A stretch of DNA of 64,000 nt, from contig NZ_JBBAXC010000001.1 of assembly GCF_037120725.1 (NCBI RefSeq), positions 186,001 through 250,000 of the forward strand, written 5' to 3'. The translations under genes were made by a program, and so were the position numbers. The stretch comes from Bacillus spongiae (GTDB lineage: Bacteria; Bacillota; Bacilli; Bacillales; Bacillaceae_K). The notes under the pieces were generated by a model that worked only from the letters and a program-made list of their open reading frames with translations, was not told the DNA's origin and did no database searches. This document shows positions 7,617 through 15,430 of this stretch, in pieces. The stretch's first letter is position 1. The number at the start of each line of letters is the position of its first letter.

Positions 7617-8909
7617 ATGATTTTCGAAATTGCTTCAACCGTGGTTATGGGCGGTATACTAGGCACAACGTTTTATCATCAGCAGGGTGGAGGCGGAAAC
7701 GATCATTCGAAAATCGAAAACATAGCGAAAAATTGCGGGCTTGTCTCGAAAGATGGAAAAGCGATTCGCATTCTCCGCAAAAGCAAGCACGCTGGCTACA
7801 CCGAATATGTGTATCAGATTCCGCAAGGCTTGTCGTTTAAGGATTTCAAATTGAAGCTCGACCACTTTCAAGACGGACTAAACGCCAAGAAAACGGTATT
7901 CGATTTTTCGTTAAGCGACATAAAAGAAATCGATTGGAAACGAAACGTACTGCAACAAATACGGGATATAATCGAAAAGAAAACGAAACAACGAAAGTCT
8001 ATCGAAATGGAATACGACGGGGCTTTAAAGATTTTCGTTTATGAAACCGAACTAACAAAGAAATATGTATTAGATGAAGTGAATCTCGATAAGTTTAGCG
8101 GTTGGAAGGTACCCGTTGGCATGAGTCGAAAGGGCGCGTTAATACACGACTTTGAGCAGCGACCTCACATGATTGTGGCCGGCGCAACAGGCTTCGGAAA
8201 ATCCGAATTCATAAAAATGCTCATTACGGTACTAACGCATAGCCAGTCGGACAACGCTCGCTTTCACCTTATCGACCTTAAAGGCGGGCTCGAACTCGGT
8301 CGTTTTAAAAACATGCGACAAGTTGAAACGTTTGGGCGAAATCCTGACGAAGCAAGGATAATTCTCGATAACATTCAAGCTGACATGAGCGCCAAGCTCG
8401 ACGATTTATTCGCGCAAGGCTATAAGGACATAGCCGAAGCGGGACAGAAGGAACGTTACTTTGTTTTTATCGACGAAGCTGCCGACATAGCGGACGATAA
8501 GCAATGCATGGCGATTACAACAGACATAGCACGGCGAGGCAGAGCGGCAGGGTATCGACTGATTTACTCGACACAGTACCCAACGAATGAAACATTGCCG
8601 AGTCAAGTGCGTGCGAACATTGGTGCTAGGGTTTGCTTCCGATTGGAAACAAACGTACAGAGTCGCGCAGTGCTCGACGAAGGAGGAGCCGAGGAATTGC
8701 CGGAAATTCAAGGGCGAGCAATCTTTCGCCGAGTATCGAATCACATTGTTCAAACGCCATACATTGAGCGAAAGACAATCGAAAAAGTAATCGGGCCAAA
8801 TATCGTAATCAAATCACGAAAGGAGGCCGACTATGAACACTCGAGTTATAAAACGCCAACAAAGGGAGGAAGCGATACTCTTATCGTTGAAGAAACTGAA
8901 TTATCTTAG
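7617..8909 (+). CDS. FtsK/SpoIIIE-HerA family DNA translocase (element transfer or replication ATPase)
   Basis: 430 residues. The start is ATG 7617 with GGAGGTGA four bases before it; the ATG at 7521 has no ribosome site. A short hydrophobic N-terminus (MIFEIASTVVMGGILG) may anchor it in the membrane. The FtsK/SpoIIIE domain has Walker A GATGFGKSE, Walker B YFVFIDEAAD, an arginine-rich segment DIARRGRAAGYRLIYSTQ and no gamma domain. Such proteins pump double-stranded DNA or act as coupling ATPases in small mobile elements. The last 77 bases overlap the next gene, so the two are translated together. Confidence 0.9.
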   Translation: MIFEIASTVVMGGILGTTFYHQQGGGGNDHSKIENIAKNCGLVSKDGKAIRILRKSKHAGYTEYVYQIPQGLSFKDFKLKLDHFQDGLNAKKTVFDFSLSDIKEIDWKRNVLQQIRDIIEKKTKQRKSIEMEYDGALKIFVYETELTKKYVLDEVNLDKFSGWKVPVGMSRKGALIHDFEQRPHMIVAGATGFGKSEFIKMLITVLTHSQSDNARFHLIDLKGGLELGRFKNMRQVETFGRNPDEARIILDNIQADMSAKLDDLFAQGYKDIAEAGQKERYFVFIDEAADIADDKQCMAITTDIARRGRAAGYRLIYSTQYPTNETLPSQVRANIGARVCFRLETNVQSRAVLDEGGAEELPEIQGRAIFRRVSNHIVQTPYIERKTIEKVIGPNIVIKSRKEADYEHSSYKTPTKGGSDTLIVEETELS

Positions 8910-9414
8910 TCGATCGCAGATTCAGCGTTTACACCGGTTAGGCAGCGACAGGAATGCGCGGATTGTATTGAAAAGCATGACGGAATATCTGTCGTACACT
9001 CGTGAAGGAGAAAAGGTTTATTATCTGAATAAAGAGGGACGCGATCGAGTGCAAGCGCAGAAGGTTTGTAAAAAAACGATACAAATTCACCATTATTTAA
9101 TGCGAAACGAAGCCTTCATTGCCTTGGGGCAACCGGCCACCTGGAAAAACGAAGTGAAATTCGGTATGAAAGGCGTGGGGTCCATCGTAGCAGATGCGGT
9201 GTTTCAACGCGGCGACCTATATACAGCGATTGAAATCGACTATTCGCAAAAGATGACGATTAACAAATCGAAAGTAGAAACGTATCGGGCGCTAATGAGG
9301 AAAAATCGATTTAATCTCATATGGGTGACGACGACAGAGTATCGACGAAAGCAACTGGCGAAGTTATGCGAGGGAATGTCGGTGAAAATATATACGATTA
9401 ATGACTTCAAATAA
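8833..9414 (+). CDS. Replication-relaxation family protein
   Basis: 193 residues. An N-terminal winged helix (KLNYLSRSQIQRLHRLGSDRNARIVLKSM) is followed by a domain with a nuclease-like acidic/lysine pattern (VADAVFQRGDLYTAIEIDYSQK). This is the architecture of the Replic_Relax family, which is linked to plasmid replication and DNA relaxation and is often beside an FtsK-type ATPase. ATG 8833 has AGGAGG upstream and lies inside the end of the ATPase gene in another frame. The exact biochemical role is not established for the family. Confidence 0.8.
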   Translation: MNTRVIKRQQREEAILLSLKKLNYLSRSQIQRLHRLGSDRNARIVLKSMTEYLSYTREGEKVYYLNKEGRDRVQAQKVCKKTIQIHHYLMRNEAFIALGQPATWKNEVKFGMKGVGSIVADAVFQRGDLYTAIEIDYSQKMTINKSKVETYRALMRKNRFNLIWVTTTEYRRKQLAKLCEGMSVKIYTINDFK

Positions 9415-9427
9415 AGGAGCGATGAAA

Positions 9428-9868
9428 ATGTTTTTTCAACCGAAAGTGCAAACGGTAGGTAGTATATCGGACTTTCTTAGCGGGCGACATAGCAAGCAAT
9501 CTAGCAGACGCGCGGTTAGCAAAAGAGTCAGGTCGTCTGTGGCAACAGTAGCGACCGGCACTGCGGCGGCAAGTTTGACGAATACGCTTTTCACTACGCA
9601 CGCCTATGCGCAAGGACCGGCCGATTATGTCAAGGGCCAAGCGAAAGAGAAAATAGTCGAGGCCTTTATGCCGTTAGTCGAGATGATACAGGCGTTGAGT
9701 TATCCGATTGCGTTGGTTATGCTGACGGGTGGAGCGCTCATGTTTATGATAAATCAAAAAGAAAAAGGCATTTCGCTCATACAAAACGCCTCGATCGGTT
9801 ATATTCTCGTTCAACTCATGCCGTTGATGATGCAGTTGCTTGTCGGAATAGGGAATACAGTGGGTTAG
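9428..9868 (+). CDS. VirB2/TrbC-like small membrane protein with signal-like N-terminus
   Basis: 146 residues from ATG 9428 (AAAGGAG eight bases upstream; ATG 9422 is too close). A basic region (RRAVSKRVRSS) precedes a hydrophobic stretch ending THAYAQ, a probable signal-peptidase site near residue 58. Two membrane helices follow (IQALSYPIALVMLTGGALMFMI and GYILVQLMPLMMQLLVGIG). This pattern fits VirB2/TrbC-type pilins of type IV secretion; a filamentous-phage coat protein or a holin are alternatives. Broken copies of its 3' end stand next to beta-helix genes at 13326 and 15390. Confidence 0.6.
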   Translation: MFFQPKVQTVGSISDFLSGRHSKQSSRRAVSKRVRSSVATVATGTAAASLTNTLFTTHAYAQGPADYVKGQAKEKIVEAFMPLVEMIQALSYPIALVMLTGGALMFMINQKEKGISLIQNASIGYILVQLMPLMMQLLVGIGNTVG

Positions 9869-9897
9869 AAACATAAGGACGCGTCGAGTTGACTCGT

Positions 9898-10815
9898 TTA
9901 GGTACACAAGCCAGGCGGGTCACTATTACCGCATTTGTTGCCATCGAAGGTGTTGTTGGGTGGTTCTGCACCTGGTCCTGCTTCGATGTCAAATTCGAAG
10001 TTATTTCTCGCTTTGTTGAAGCGGATGGTGTTGCCAGTTCTTCCAGTAGGAATTAGGATACCTGCATCAGTATCATCTGTTCCATTGTTACGAACAATAT
10101 TTGAATCAATTACATTTAAACCAGGCCCAACAAAGGTCTGGACAATTATCCCACTATTGACATTGTTACACACATTATTCTTGATAACTTGATTACTGGT
10201 TGAATTAAATTCAATTTGTACTCCGAACTGGTTTCTAATAGATGTATTACTCCATACGCTATTCAAAGTTCCAAACAAGAAAAATCCAGCATTCACATTA
10301 TCTTTAGCAATGTTATGAATGAAAAAGTTGATTCTTCCATTAACCGAAAAACCTCTTAAAAAGTTTTGACTACTTTCGTTACGAATTAAACAACTCATCC
10401 GTCCGCTATCAAGGAACTCAAATCCATGTCCGCCGTTAATCGAAGCTACACACTTAATAATTAAATTATTTTCTCCGTTGTTTGTAAATCCATTATTTGA
10501 GGCTGTAGATTCGATAGATTTTAGTATGTTATTATTCGAATTCACCTCAACACCACTAGCTTGAAATCCTTGCACGGTAAACCCTTGCAATATTGTTCGA
10601 TCAGCACTCACTACCACACCGTCACTGGTTCCCTGCGCAGGAGCACCCGCAATAATCGTCCGACCTATCCCGCAACCGAATATTTTCAAGTTTTCCACGT
10701 CTACCTCAAACCCATCGAATGTCCCAGCTAAAATCTTTATACTATCGCCCGGACTTGATGCAACAATCGCATCCTGTACCGTTAAGAAATCGGTAGGTAC
10801 AATTCGTAATGCCAT
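9898..10815 (-). CDS. Parallel beta-helix (NosD/pectate-lyase-like) protein, copy A
   Basis: 305 residues, the whole length a right-handed beta-helix pattern of N-rich rungs. The constant N-terminus (VPTDFLTVQDAI, SSPGDSIKILAGTFDGFEV, FGCGIGRTII, LQGFTVQGF) and constant C-terminus (RNNGTDDTDAGIL, NTIRFNKARNN, NTFDGNKCGNS, PPGLCT) enclose a centre of about 150 residues unlike the other copies. No signal peptide or membrane segment. AAGGGAGG precedes ATG 10815. Convergent with the VirB2-like gene. The family binds or cleaves polysaccharide, or forms trimeric spikes; no catalytic residues are evident, so the function is open. Tail type 1 (GAEPPNN). Confidence 0.8.
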   Translation of the reverse strand: MALRIVPTDFLTVQDAIVASSPGDSIKILAGTFDGFEVDVENLKIFGCGIGRTIIAGAPAQGTSDGVVVSADRTILQGFTVQGFQASGVEVNSNNNILKSIESTASNNGFTNNGENNLIIKCVASINGGHGFEFLDSGRMSCLIRNESSQNFLRGFSVNGRINFFIHNIAKDNVNAGFFLFGTLNSVWSNTSIRNQFGVQIEFNSTSNQVIKNNVCNNVNSGIIVQTFVGPGLNVIDSNIVRNNGTDDTDAGILIPTGRTGNTIRFNKARNNFEFDIEAGPGAEPPNNTFDGNKCGNSDPPGLCT

Positions 10816-10842
10816 ATCTTTTACCTCCCTTCATAATAAGCG

Positions 10843-10956
10843 TTACTAGAGTATATGAAAGGAGCGCTTTAACGGCTTGTACTATGCGGATAATTGTACG
10901 TTTAACTATTGATGTTGATTCGTTTTTTATACGCTAATAAGGCGGTGAACATCGGA
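10843..10956 (-). pseudogene. 3' relic of the companion gene, fused to a foreign tail
   Basis: The reverse strand from 10956 reads DPMFTALLAYKKR, the end of the 63-residue companion protein seen intact at 12088-12279. Similarity stops at 10956, where a different sequence begins, so a recombination junction lies there. Confidence 0.65.
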
Positions 10957-11052
10957 TTGAATAGTATATCTGTTTCGATTGTTTCAAGCGCAATCATTTA
11001 CGGAGTTTGTGAATTCGTTGCAGCGGGAACAGCCGAAGAAGGTGCAGGTGAG
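10957..11052 (+). pseudogene. 3' fragment of an unknown element gene (VSSAIIYGVCEF tail)
   Basis: The forward frame ending at TAG near 11052 reads SIVSSAIIYGVCEF...AEEGAGE. Related tails precede beta-helix loci at about 17220-17272 and 21180-21240. The parent gene is not in the window. Confidence 0.5.
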
Positions 11053-11099
11053 TAGTGGCGGAATAAAGGTGCGAATAGGGTGAAGGGCGCGTCAAGCGT

Positions 11100-11999
11100 T
11101 TAGGTACACAGTCCAGGCGGGTCACTATTGCCGCACTGGTTTCCGTCGAATGTATTAGCAGTATCAGCAGGCGGAATGGCTTCGATGTCAAATTCGAAGT
11201 TATTTCTCGCTTTGTTAAAGCGAATGGTGTTGTCTTCAGCTGAAGAATCAACAAAGATACCTGAACCGCCAGTAACATCATTTCCGTTATTTTTAACAAT
11301 ATTAGAGTCAACAGCATTAAAATCTGCATTATTATCCAATAAAATACCGCTTTCAAAGTTGTCACATACACTATTACCAATAATATTGTGATTATCGTCA
11401 TCAATTTGGATTCCACAGTTATTCCCCAAAAATTTATTCTGTAAAATGGTCGTGAAAGGTTCATCTAAGTCTAACCCGTCACTGGTATTGTTCTTAGCTA
11501 AATTAAATAATAATTTACTTCGTTCATCCGATATTGAATAACCATCATTAGAGTTTTGAGAACTTTCACAGTTAATAATGCAGTTATTTGTTCCATTAGA
11601 ATCAAATCCATCGCTATTTAGTGATGTTTTACATTTTATGAATAAATTATTTTCTCCAACATTAAAAATACCGTCGCCACTGTTTAACTTTGTCTCGATC
11701 TCTTTTATCAAGTTAGTATTAGATGATATAAAAGTACCGTCATCTGCAAAACCTTGCACCGTAAATCCCTGCAAAGTTGTTCGGTTAGCACTTACCACTA
11801 CGCCGTCATTACTTCCCTGCGCAGGAGCACCCGCAATTATCGTCCGATCTATTCCACAGCCGAAGATTTTCAAGTTTTCCACGTCTACCTCAAACCCGTC
11901 AAACGTCCCAGCTAAAATTTTAATGCTATCGCCCGGACTCGACGCATCAATCGCATCCTGTACCGTTGGTTCGTCCGTTGGTACAATACGTAATACCAT
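11100..11999 (-). CDS. Parallel beta-helix protein, copy B
   Basis: 299 residues from ATG 11999 (AAGGGAGG upstream; ATG 12020 lies inside the ribosome site). The N-terminus is of the VPTDEPTVQ type, close to copies A, C and D. The centre (GENNLFIKCKTS, KLLFNLAKNN, LDNNADFNAVDSN) is closest to that of copy F, whose N-terminus is of the other type. Tail type 2 (IPPADTANTFDGN). It has the constant ending CGNSDPPGLCT. It lies downstream of the intact companion gene on the same strand, so a two-gene transcript is likely. Function unknown, as for copy A. Confidence 0.8.
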   Translation of the reverse strand: MVLRIVPTDEPTVQDAIDASSPGDSIKILAGTFDGFEVDVENLKIFGCGIDRTIIAGAPAQGSNDGVVVSANRTTLQGFTVQGFADDGTFISSNTNLIKEIETKLNSGDGIFNVGENNLFIKCKTSLNSDGFDSNGTNNCIINCESSQNSNDGYSISDERSKLLFNLAKNNTSDGLDLDEPFTTILQNKFLGNNCGIQIDDDNHNIIGNSVCDNFESGILLDNNADFNAVDSNIVKNNGNDVTGGSGIFVDSSAEDNTIRFNKARNNFEFDIEAIPPADTANTFDGNQCGNSDPPGLCT

Positions 12000-12029
12000 A
12001 TCTCGTAAACCTCCCTTCATAATCAGCGT

Positions 12030-12060
12030 TACTAGAGTATATGAAAGGAGTACTATAACG
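12030..12060 (-). promoter_or_regulatory. Conserved promoter-like block upstream of beta-helix genes
   Basis: On the reverse strand every intact copy has CTCCTTTCATATA(A/C)T about 38 bases before the ATG. CATATA(A/C)T resembles a sigma-E/sigma-K -10 more than it resembles a sigma-A promoter, since no TTGACA-like box lies 16-18 bases upstream. The equivalent blocks lie just above 10815, 14261, 16333, 22270 and 24074. The sigma factor is inferred. Confidence 0.4.
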
Positions 12061-12087
12061 GCTGTTACTATGCGGGAAATTGTACGT

Positions 12088-12279
12088 TTAACTACTCATA
12101 CTTAATTGCTTTTTATACGCTAATAACGCAGCAATCATCGGATCAGAGTGTTTTGCGGTGACAACAGAACAGCCGAAATAATGGAACGCTTCGTATCTAT
12201 TTTTATCGTTATCTCGAATAATTTCGATAGTTATATTCGGTTGGCCTGGTACGTATAAATAGAGTACTTCTTCGTTCAT
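12088..12279 (-). CDS. Beta-helix companion protein (63 aa)
   Basis: 63 residues from ATG 12279 with a strong AAGGAGG eight bases upstream. Sequence blocks are NEEVLYLYVPGQPNITIEIIRDN, RYEAFHYFGCSVV and IAALLAYKKQL. There is no signal peptide or known domain; the beta-rich N-terminus and single cysteine are all that can be noted. It lies 88 bases upstream of beta-helix copy B on the same strand. Remnants occupy the same place before copies A, C, D, E and F, so the two genes form a conserved cassette. A chaperone, immunity or regulatory role is possible but untested. Confidence 0.65.
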   Translation of the reverse strand: MNEEVLYLYVPGQPNITIEIIRDNDKNRYEAFHYFGCSVVTAKHSDPMIAALLAYKKQLSMSS

Positions 12280-12433
12280 GATCGACCTCCTTTTCGATAT
12301 ATTTCGAACAATTCCTGTTTCCTTGACTAACTTTATATAAAATAGTAGAATTTCCTAAAACGGTCAGTTGACCGCCTCAATGACCGATTCAACTTGCGTA
12401 TTACCAACGGTTTAACACATGCGAGCTTTGACG

Positions 12434-12476
12434 GGTCGGGAGTTCGAATCTCTCCTGGGGCGTCCAAAACGGTTAG
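12434..12476 (+). repeat. attR1 (copy of tRNA-Arg 3' end)
   Basis: 42 of 43 bases equal 1762-1804. The flanking block upstream (12290-12433) recurs before the third copy at 14695. Confidence 0.85.
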
Positions 12477-12477
12477 A

Positions 12478-12546
12478 AGCGCTATGACGACGTTTATGGC
12501 CCGATGAATCAATCGGTGGCATAACGTTGGCATAGCGCTTTTTTAT
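12478..12546 (+). terminator. Long hairpin with T run at element end
   Basis: The arms AGCGCTATG/CATAGCGCT enclose further pairing (ACGTTTATG with CATAACGT) and are followed by six T. Related hairpins lie at 14739-14810 and 22537-22602, so it marks element ends. Confidence 0.75.
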
Positions 12547-12615
12547 TGTGTCCGTCGGAATCTCGTTGGTGTGTACATCGGTCAAAACGAGCGACCTGCG
12601 AGGAGGATTTTCGAA

Positions 12616-12960
12616 ATGACAAAGCGATTTATTGGCGAAAGTGGGCAACGGCCTACCTAAAAGACCTACGGACTGGCCGTGTCCGACGGTCTGTTTCAGC
12701 TCGAAGAAGTTACGATTGATGAAGCGCTAGATATTTTTATTGCAGCAAAAGAAGCGGAAGGGGTTCGACCGCAAACAGTGAATGACTATCGTGTTCATAT
12801 TCGCTATTTAAAGCAGTTCATTGGTAATGAAATGTTCTATATTCGTGAATTAACAGCGGAACAGATTCGTGAGTACATCAACTATTTACGGAGGGATAGA
12901 CGGGCGTTTGAGGGCGATGAAACGCGTGTGAAAGTTGTCAAAGGGCTTTCCGTCAAAGAG
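12616..12960 (+). pseudogene. Integrase remnant (core-binding domain only)
   Basis: AGGAGG at 12601 precedes ATG 12616. The frame runs MTKRFIGESGQRPT, meets TAA at 12658, then continues in the same frame as a tyrosine-recombinase core-binding domain (TIDEALDIFIAAKEAEGVRPQTVNDYRVHIRYLKQFI, ITAEQIREYINYLRR-like helices). Near 12960, just after KGLSVKE, the sequence switches to that of the VirB2-like gene, so the whole catalytic domain and the rest of that element are deleted. It differs clearly from the intact integrase at 1901. Confidence 0.8.
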
Positions 12961-13326
12961 CTAATCGTCGTGCGATTGGCAGAAAAGTCAGGTCGTCTGT
13001 GACAACCGTAGCGACTGGCACAGCGGCGGCGAGTTTGACAATTACTTTATATACTACGCATGCCTACTCAAGTGCCGGTCGATTACGTGAAAGGGCAGGT
13101 AAAAGAGAAAATAGTTGAGGCCTTTATGCCGTTAGTCGAGATGATACAGGCGTTGAGTTATCCGATTGCGTTGGTGAGGCTGACGGGCGGAGCGTTCATG
13201 TTTATGATTAACCAAAAAGAAAAAGGCATTTCGCTTATACAAAACGCCTCGATTGGGTATATACTTGTTCAACTTATGCAGTTGATGATACAGTTGCTTG
13301 TCGGAATAGGGAATACGGTGAGTTAG
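12961..13326 (+). pseudogene. VirB2/TrbC-like gene, second copy, 5'-truncated and frameshifted
   Basis: Sequence from about 12961 matches 9510-9868 closely. A short deletion around 13072 relative to copy 1 shifts the frame within the signal-peptide region. The remaining part (YVKGQVKEKIVEAFMPLVEMIQ, GISLIQNASIGYILVQL) is otherwise well preserved. It is joined to the integrase remnant and converges on beta-helix copy C. Confidence 0.85.
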
Positions 13327-13337
13327 AAACAAGTAGA

Positions 13338-13360
13338 GCGTGTCGTGATGACACGCCTTT
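13338..13360. terminator. Convergent terminator between VirB2-like tail and beta-helix copy C
   Basis: The stem GCGTGTC/GACACGC is followed by CTTT. Imperfect versions stand at the same place before copies D (15400-15420) and E (21305-21325). Confidence 0.6.
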
Positions 13361-13367
13361 AACTCGT

Positions 13368-14261
13368 TTAGGTACATAGCCCAGGCGGCGAGCTATTTCC
13401 GCATTTGTTTCCGTCGAAGGTGTTGTTTGGTGGTTCTGCGCCTGGTTCAGCTTCGATGTCAAATTCGACATTATTTCTCGCTTTATTGAAACGGATAGTG
13501 TTGTCGGTTGCTCCTGAATCAACGAGAATTCCTGCGTCCGTCATATCTGTACCGTTGTTTCGTACGATATTGGAGTCGACGACGTTTTCGAAGTTAATTA
13601 CAAAAACTCCACTACCTTCATTGTCACATATTGAATTGTCTATAGTCATATTGTTACTAGTTATAAAAATCCCCAAGTTACCATTTTTTTTAATTTGGTT
13701 GTTGAGTAAGGTGTTAAAAGTTGAGCTTATGCCAAATCCAATGTCATTATTATTAATAATATTTTTAATTAATACGTTATTATCACTAAAAATTGGAAAT
13801 CCTGTAAAACTATTACTCGAACTTTCACAATGAATAACACAATTATGCATTCCTTCCCAATCGAAACCAGTGCTATTAAATGAAGAGACACAATCAACAA
13901 TTAGATTATTATTACCAATAGCAGTTGTGCTTATACCGTCATTACCATTGAATATCATTTCAATTTCTTTCACCACATTGTGAGAGGAATTCACTATAAT
14001 TCCATCTTCTTCAAACCCTTGCACGGTAAACCTTTGCAATGTTGTTCGATCAGCATTCACTAATATTCCGTTATCCGCAAATCCTGGGTTTCCTTCAATA
14101 ATCGTCCGACCAATTCCACAACCGAAAATTTTTAAGTTTTCCACGTCTACCTCAAACCCATCGAACTTTCCAGCGAGGATATGTATACTATCCCCCGGGC
14201 TTGAAGCATCAATCGCCGCCTGTACCGTTAGAAAATCCGTTGGTACAAGTCGTAATACCAT
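13368..14261 (-). CDS. Parallel beta-helix protein, copy C
   Basis: 297 residues. The constant ends are as in copy A, with tail type 1 (GAEPPNNTFDGN, then CGNSSPPGLCT). The centre (HNVVKEIEMIFNGNDGIST, NNLIVDCVSSFN, FPIFSDNNVLIKNIINNND) is unlike the others, rich in N-N pairs typical of helix turns. The start ATG 14261 has GGGAGG upstream. Intact reading frame although the flanking element genes and its companion gene are broken, which suggests selection on, or recent renewal of, the beta-helix gene. Confidence 0.8.
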   Translation of the reverse strand: MVLRLVPTDFLTVQAAIDASSPGDSIHILAGKFDGFEVDVENLKIFGCGIGRTIIEGNPGFADNGILVNADRTTLQRFTVQGFEEDGIIVNSSHNVVKEIEMIFNGNDGISTTAIGNNNLIVDCVSSFNSTGFDWEGMHNCVIHCESSSNSFTGFPIFSDNNVLIKNIINNNDIGFGISSTFNTLLNNQIKKNGNLGIFITSNNMTIDNSICDNEGSGVFVINFENVVDSNIVRNNGTDMTDAGILVDSGATDNTIRFNKARNNVEFDIEAEPGAEPPNNTFDGNKCGNSSPPGLCT

Positions 14262-14342
14262 ATCGTATACCTCCCTTCATCATCAGCGTTACTAGAATTA
14301 TATGAAAGGAGCGCAATGACTGCTTGTACTATGCGGATAATT

Positions 14343-14541
14343 GTGTGTTTATCTACTATTATTGACTCGTTTTTTATACGCTAAAAACGCAGCAATCATT
14401 GGATAGCAGTGCTTGGCGCTGACAACAGAACGCTCACAATAGTTAAATGCTTCTTATCTATTTTTATCGTTATCTCGAATTATTTCGATAGTTATATTTG
14501 GTTGACCTGGTACGTATAAATAGAATACTTCTTCGTTCATG
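14343..14541 (-). pseudogene. Companion gene, nonsense copy
   Basis: From ATG 14541 (AAGGAGG upstream) the frame reads NEEVFYLYVPGQPNITIEII...NR and then TAA where the intact copy at 12279 has TAC (Tyr). The rest stays similar down to AYKKR. Confidence 0.8.
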
Positions 14542-14694
14542 ATCGACCTCCTTTTCGATATATTTCGAACAATTCCTGTTTCCTTGACTAACTTTATATA
14601 AAATAGTAGATTTTCCTAAAATGGTCAGTTGACCGCCTCAATGACCGATTCAACTTGCGTATTACCAACGGTTTAACACATGCGAGCTTTGACG

Positions 14695-14726
14695 GGTCGG
14701 GAGTTCGAATCTCTCCTGTGACGTCC
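14695..14726 (+). repeat. attR2-like degenerate copy of tRNA-Arg 3' end
   Basis: GGTCGGGAGTTCGAATCTCT is identical to the tRNA, then CCTGTGACGTCC deviates by one base, and similarity stops at 14726. It is the right end of the deleted second element. Confidence 0.8.
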
Positions 14727-14738
14727 TAGACAAATTAA

Positions 14739-14810
14739 AGCGCTATGACAATATTTATGATCCGATGAACACTCGGTGACATAACGTTGGCATAGCGCTT
14801 TTATTTTTAT
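14739..14810 (+). terminator. Second copy of the element-end hairpin
   Basis: AGCGCTATG at 14739 pairs with CATAGCGCT at 14791 and is followed by a T-rich tract. Confidence 0.7.
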
Positions 14811-14837
14811 TTGTAAACAGACGGAAACGATTGTATA

Positions 14838-15125
14838 TGCAGAATTTAACGGACAATGAGCAAGAGTTTATTCGTCAGAAAGAAACAGAGCTTAAAGGAA
14901 AGTATTCGCCTGTACCTTACTCTAACTAAAGGGGGTTACTGCCAGACAAAGGCGAAGTATGACGGCCGCCAAACGGCACGTGATTGCTTAGCGTTGTATA
15001 TGTACGTTCATGCCTATATGAATGGGCAAAGCGAGGGTGTGATGAGAACGAAGAAAATTTCGTGGTATGGACAAACGAAGAAAATGTACATTTTGTTGTA
15101 TGAACGTAGGGAAATGCGTTATTGA
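14838..15125 (+). pseudogene. Unidentified fragment at start of third element remnant
   Basis: From ATG 14838 one frame gives a natural-looking start (MQNLTDNEQEFIRQKETELKG) that stops after 30 codons. An overlapping frame from 14856 runs to 15125 with no known motif. I read this as one frameshifted or truncated element gene of unknown identity. Confidence 0.3.
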
Positions 15126-15225
15126 TTAAACCAATTCCCTTCAATTGGATTTAATCAATCTTCACTAACGAGAAAATAACAATAACGAATTAATAATAAT
15201 CAACATTCTTATACACAAGGACCTA

Positions 15226-15390
15226 CCGATTGCGTTAGTGATGCTGACGGGTAGAGCGTTAATGTTCATGATAAATCAAAAAGAAAAAGGCATTTCGCTA
15301 ATACAAAACGCCTCGATTGGGTATATTCTTGTGCAGCTTATGCCGTTAATGATGCAGTTGCTTGTCGGAATAGAGAATACGGTGAGTTAG
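15226..15390 (+). pseudogene. VirB2/TrbC-like gene, third copy, 3' fragment
   Basis: About 55 codons from PIALVMLTG to the TAG at 15388 match 9706-9868, including FMINQKEKGISLIQNASIGYILVQLM. The upstream part is missing. Confidence 0.85.
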
Positions 15391-15430
15391 AAACAAGTGG
15401 GCGTTTCGAGTTGATACGCCTAGTGATTGT

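Noticed and set aside
12333-12648. Reverse-strand open frames over attR1
   Set aside because: They run through tRNA 3' sequence and the end hairpin, without ribosome sites.
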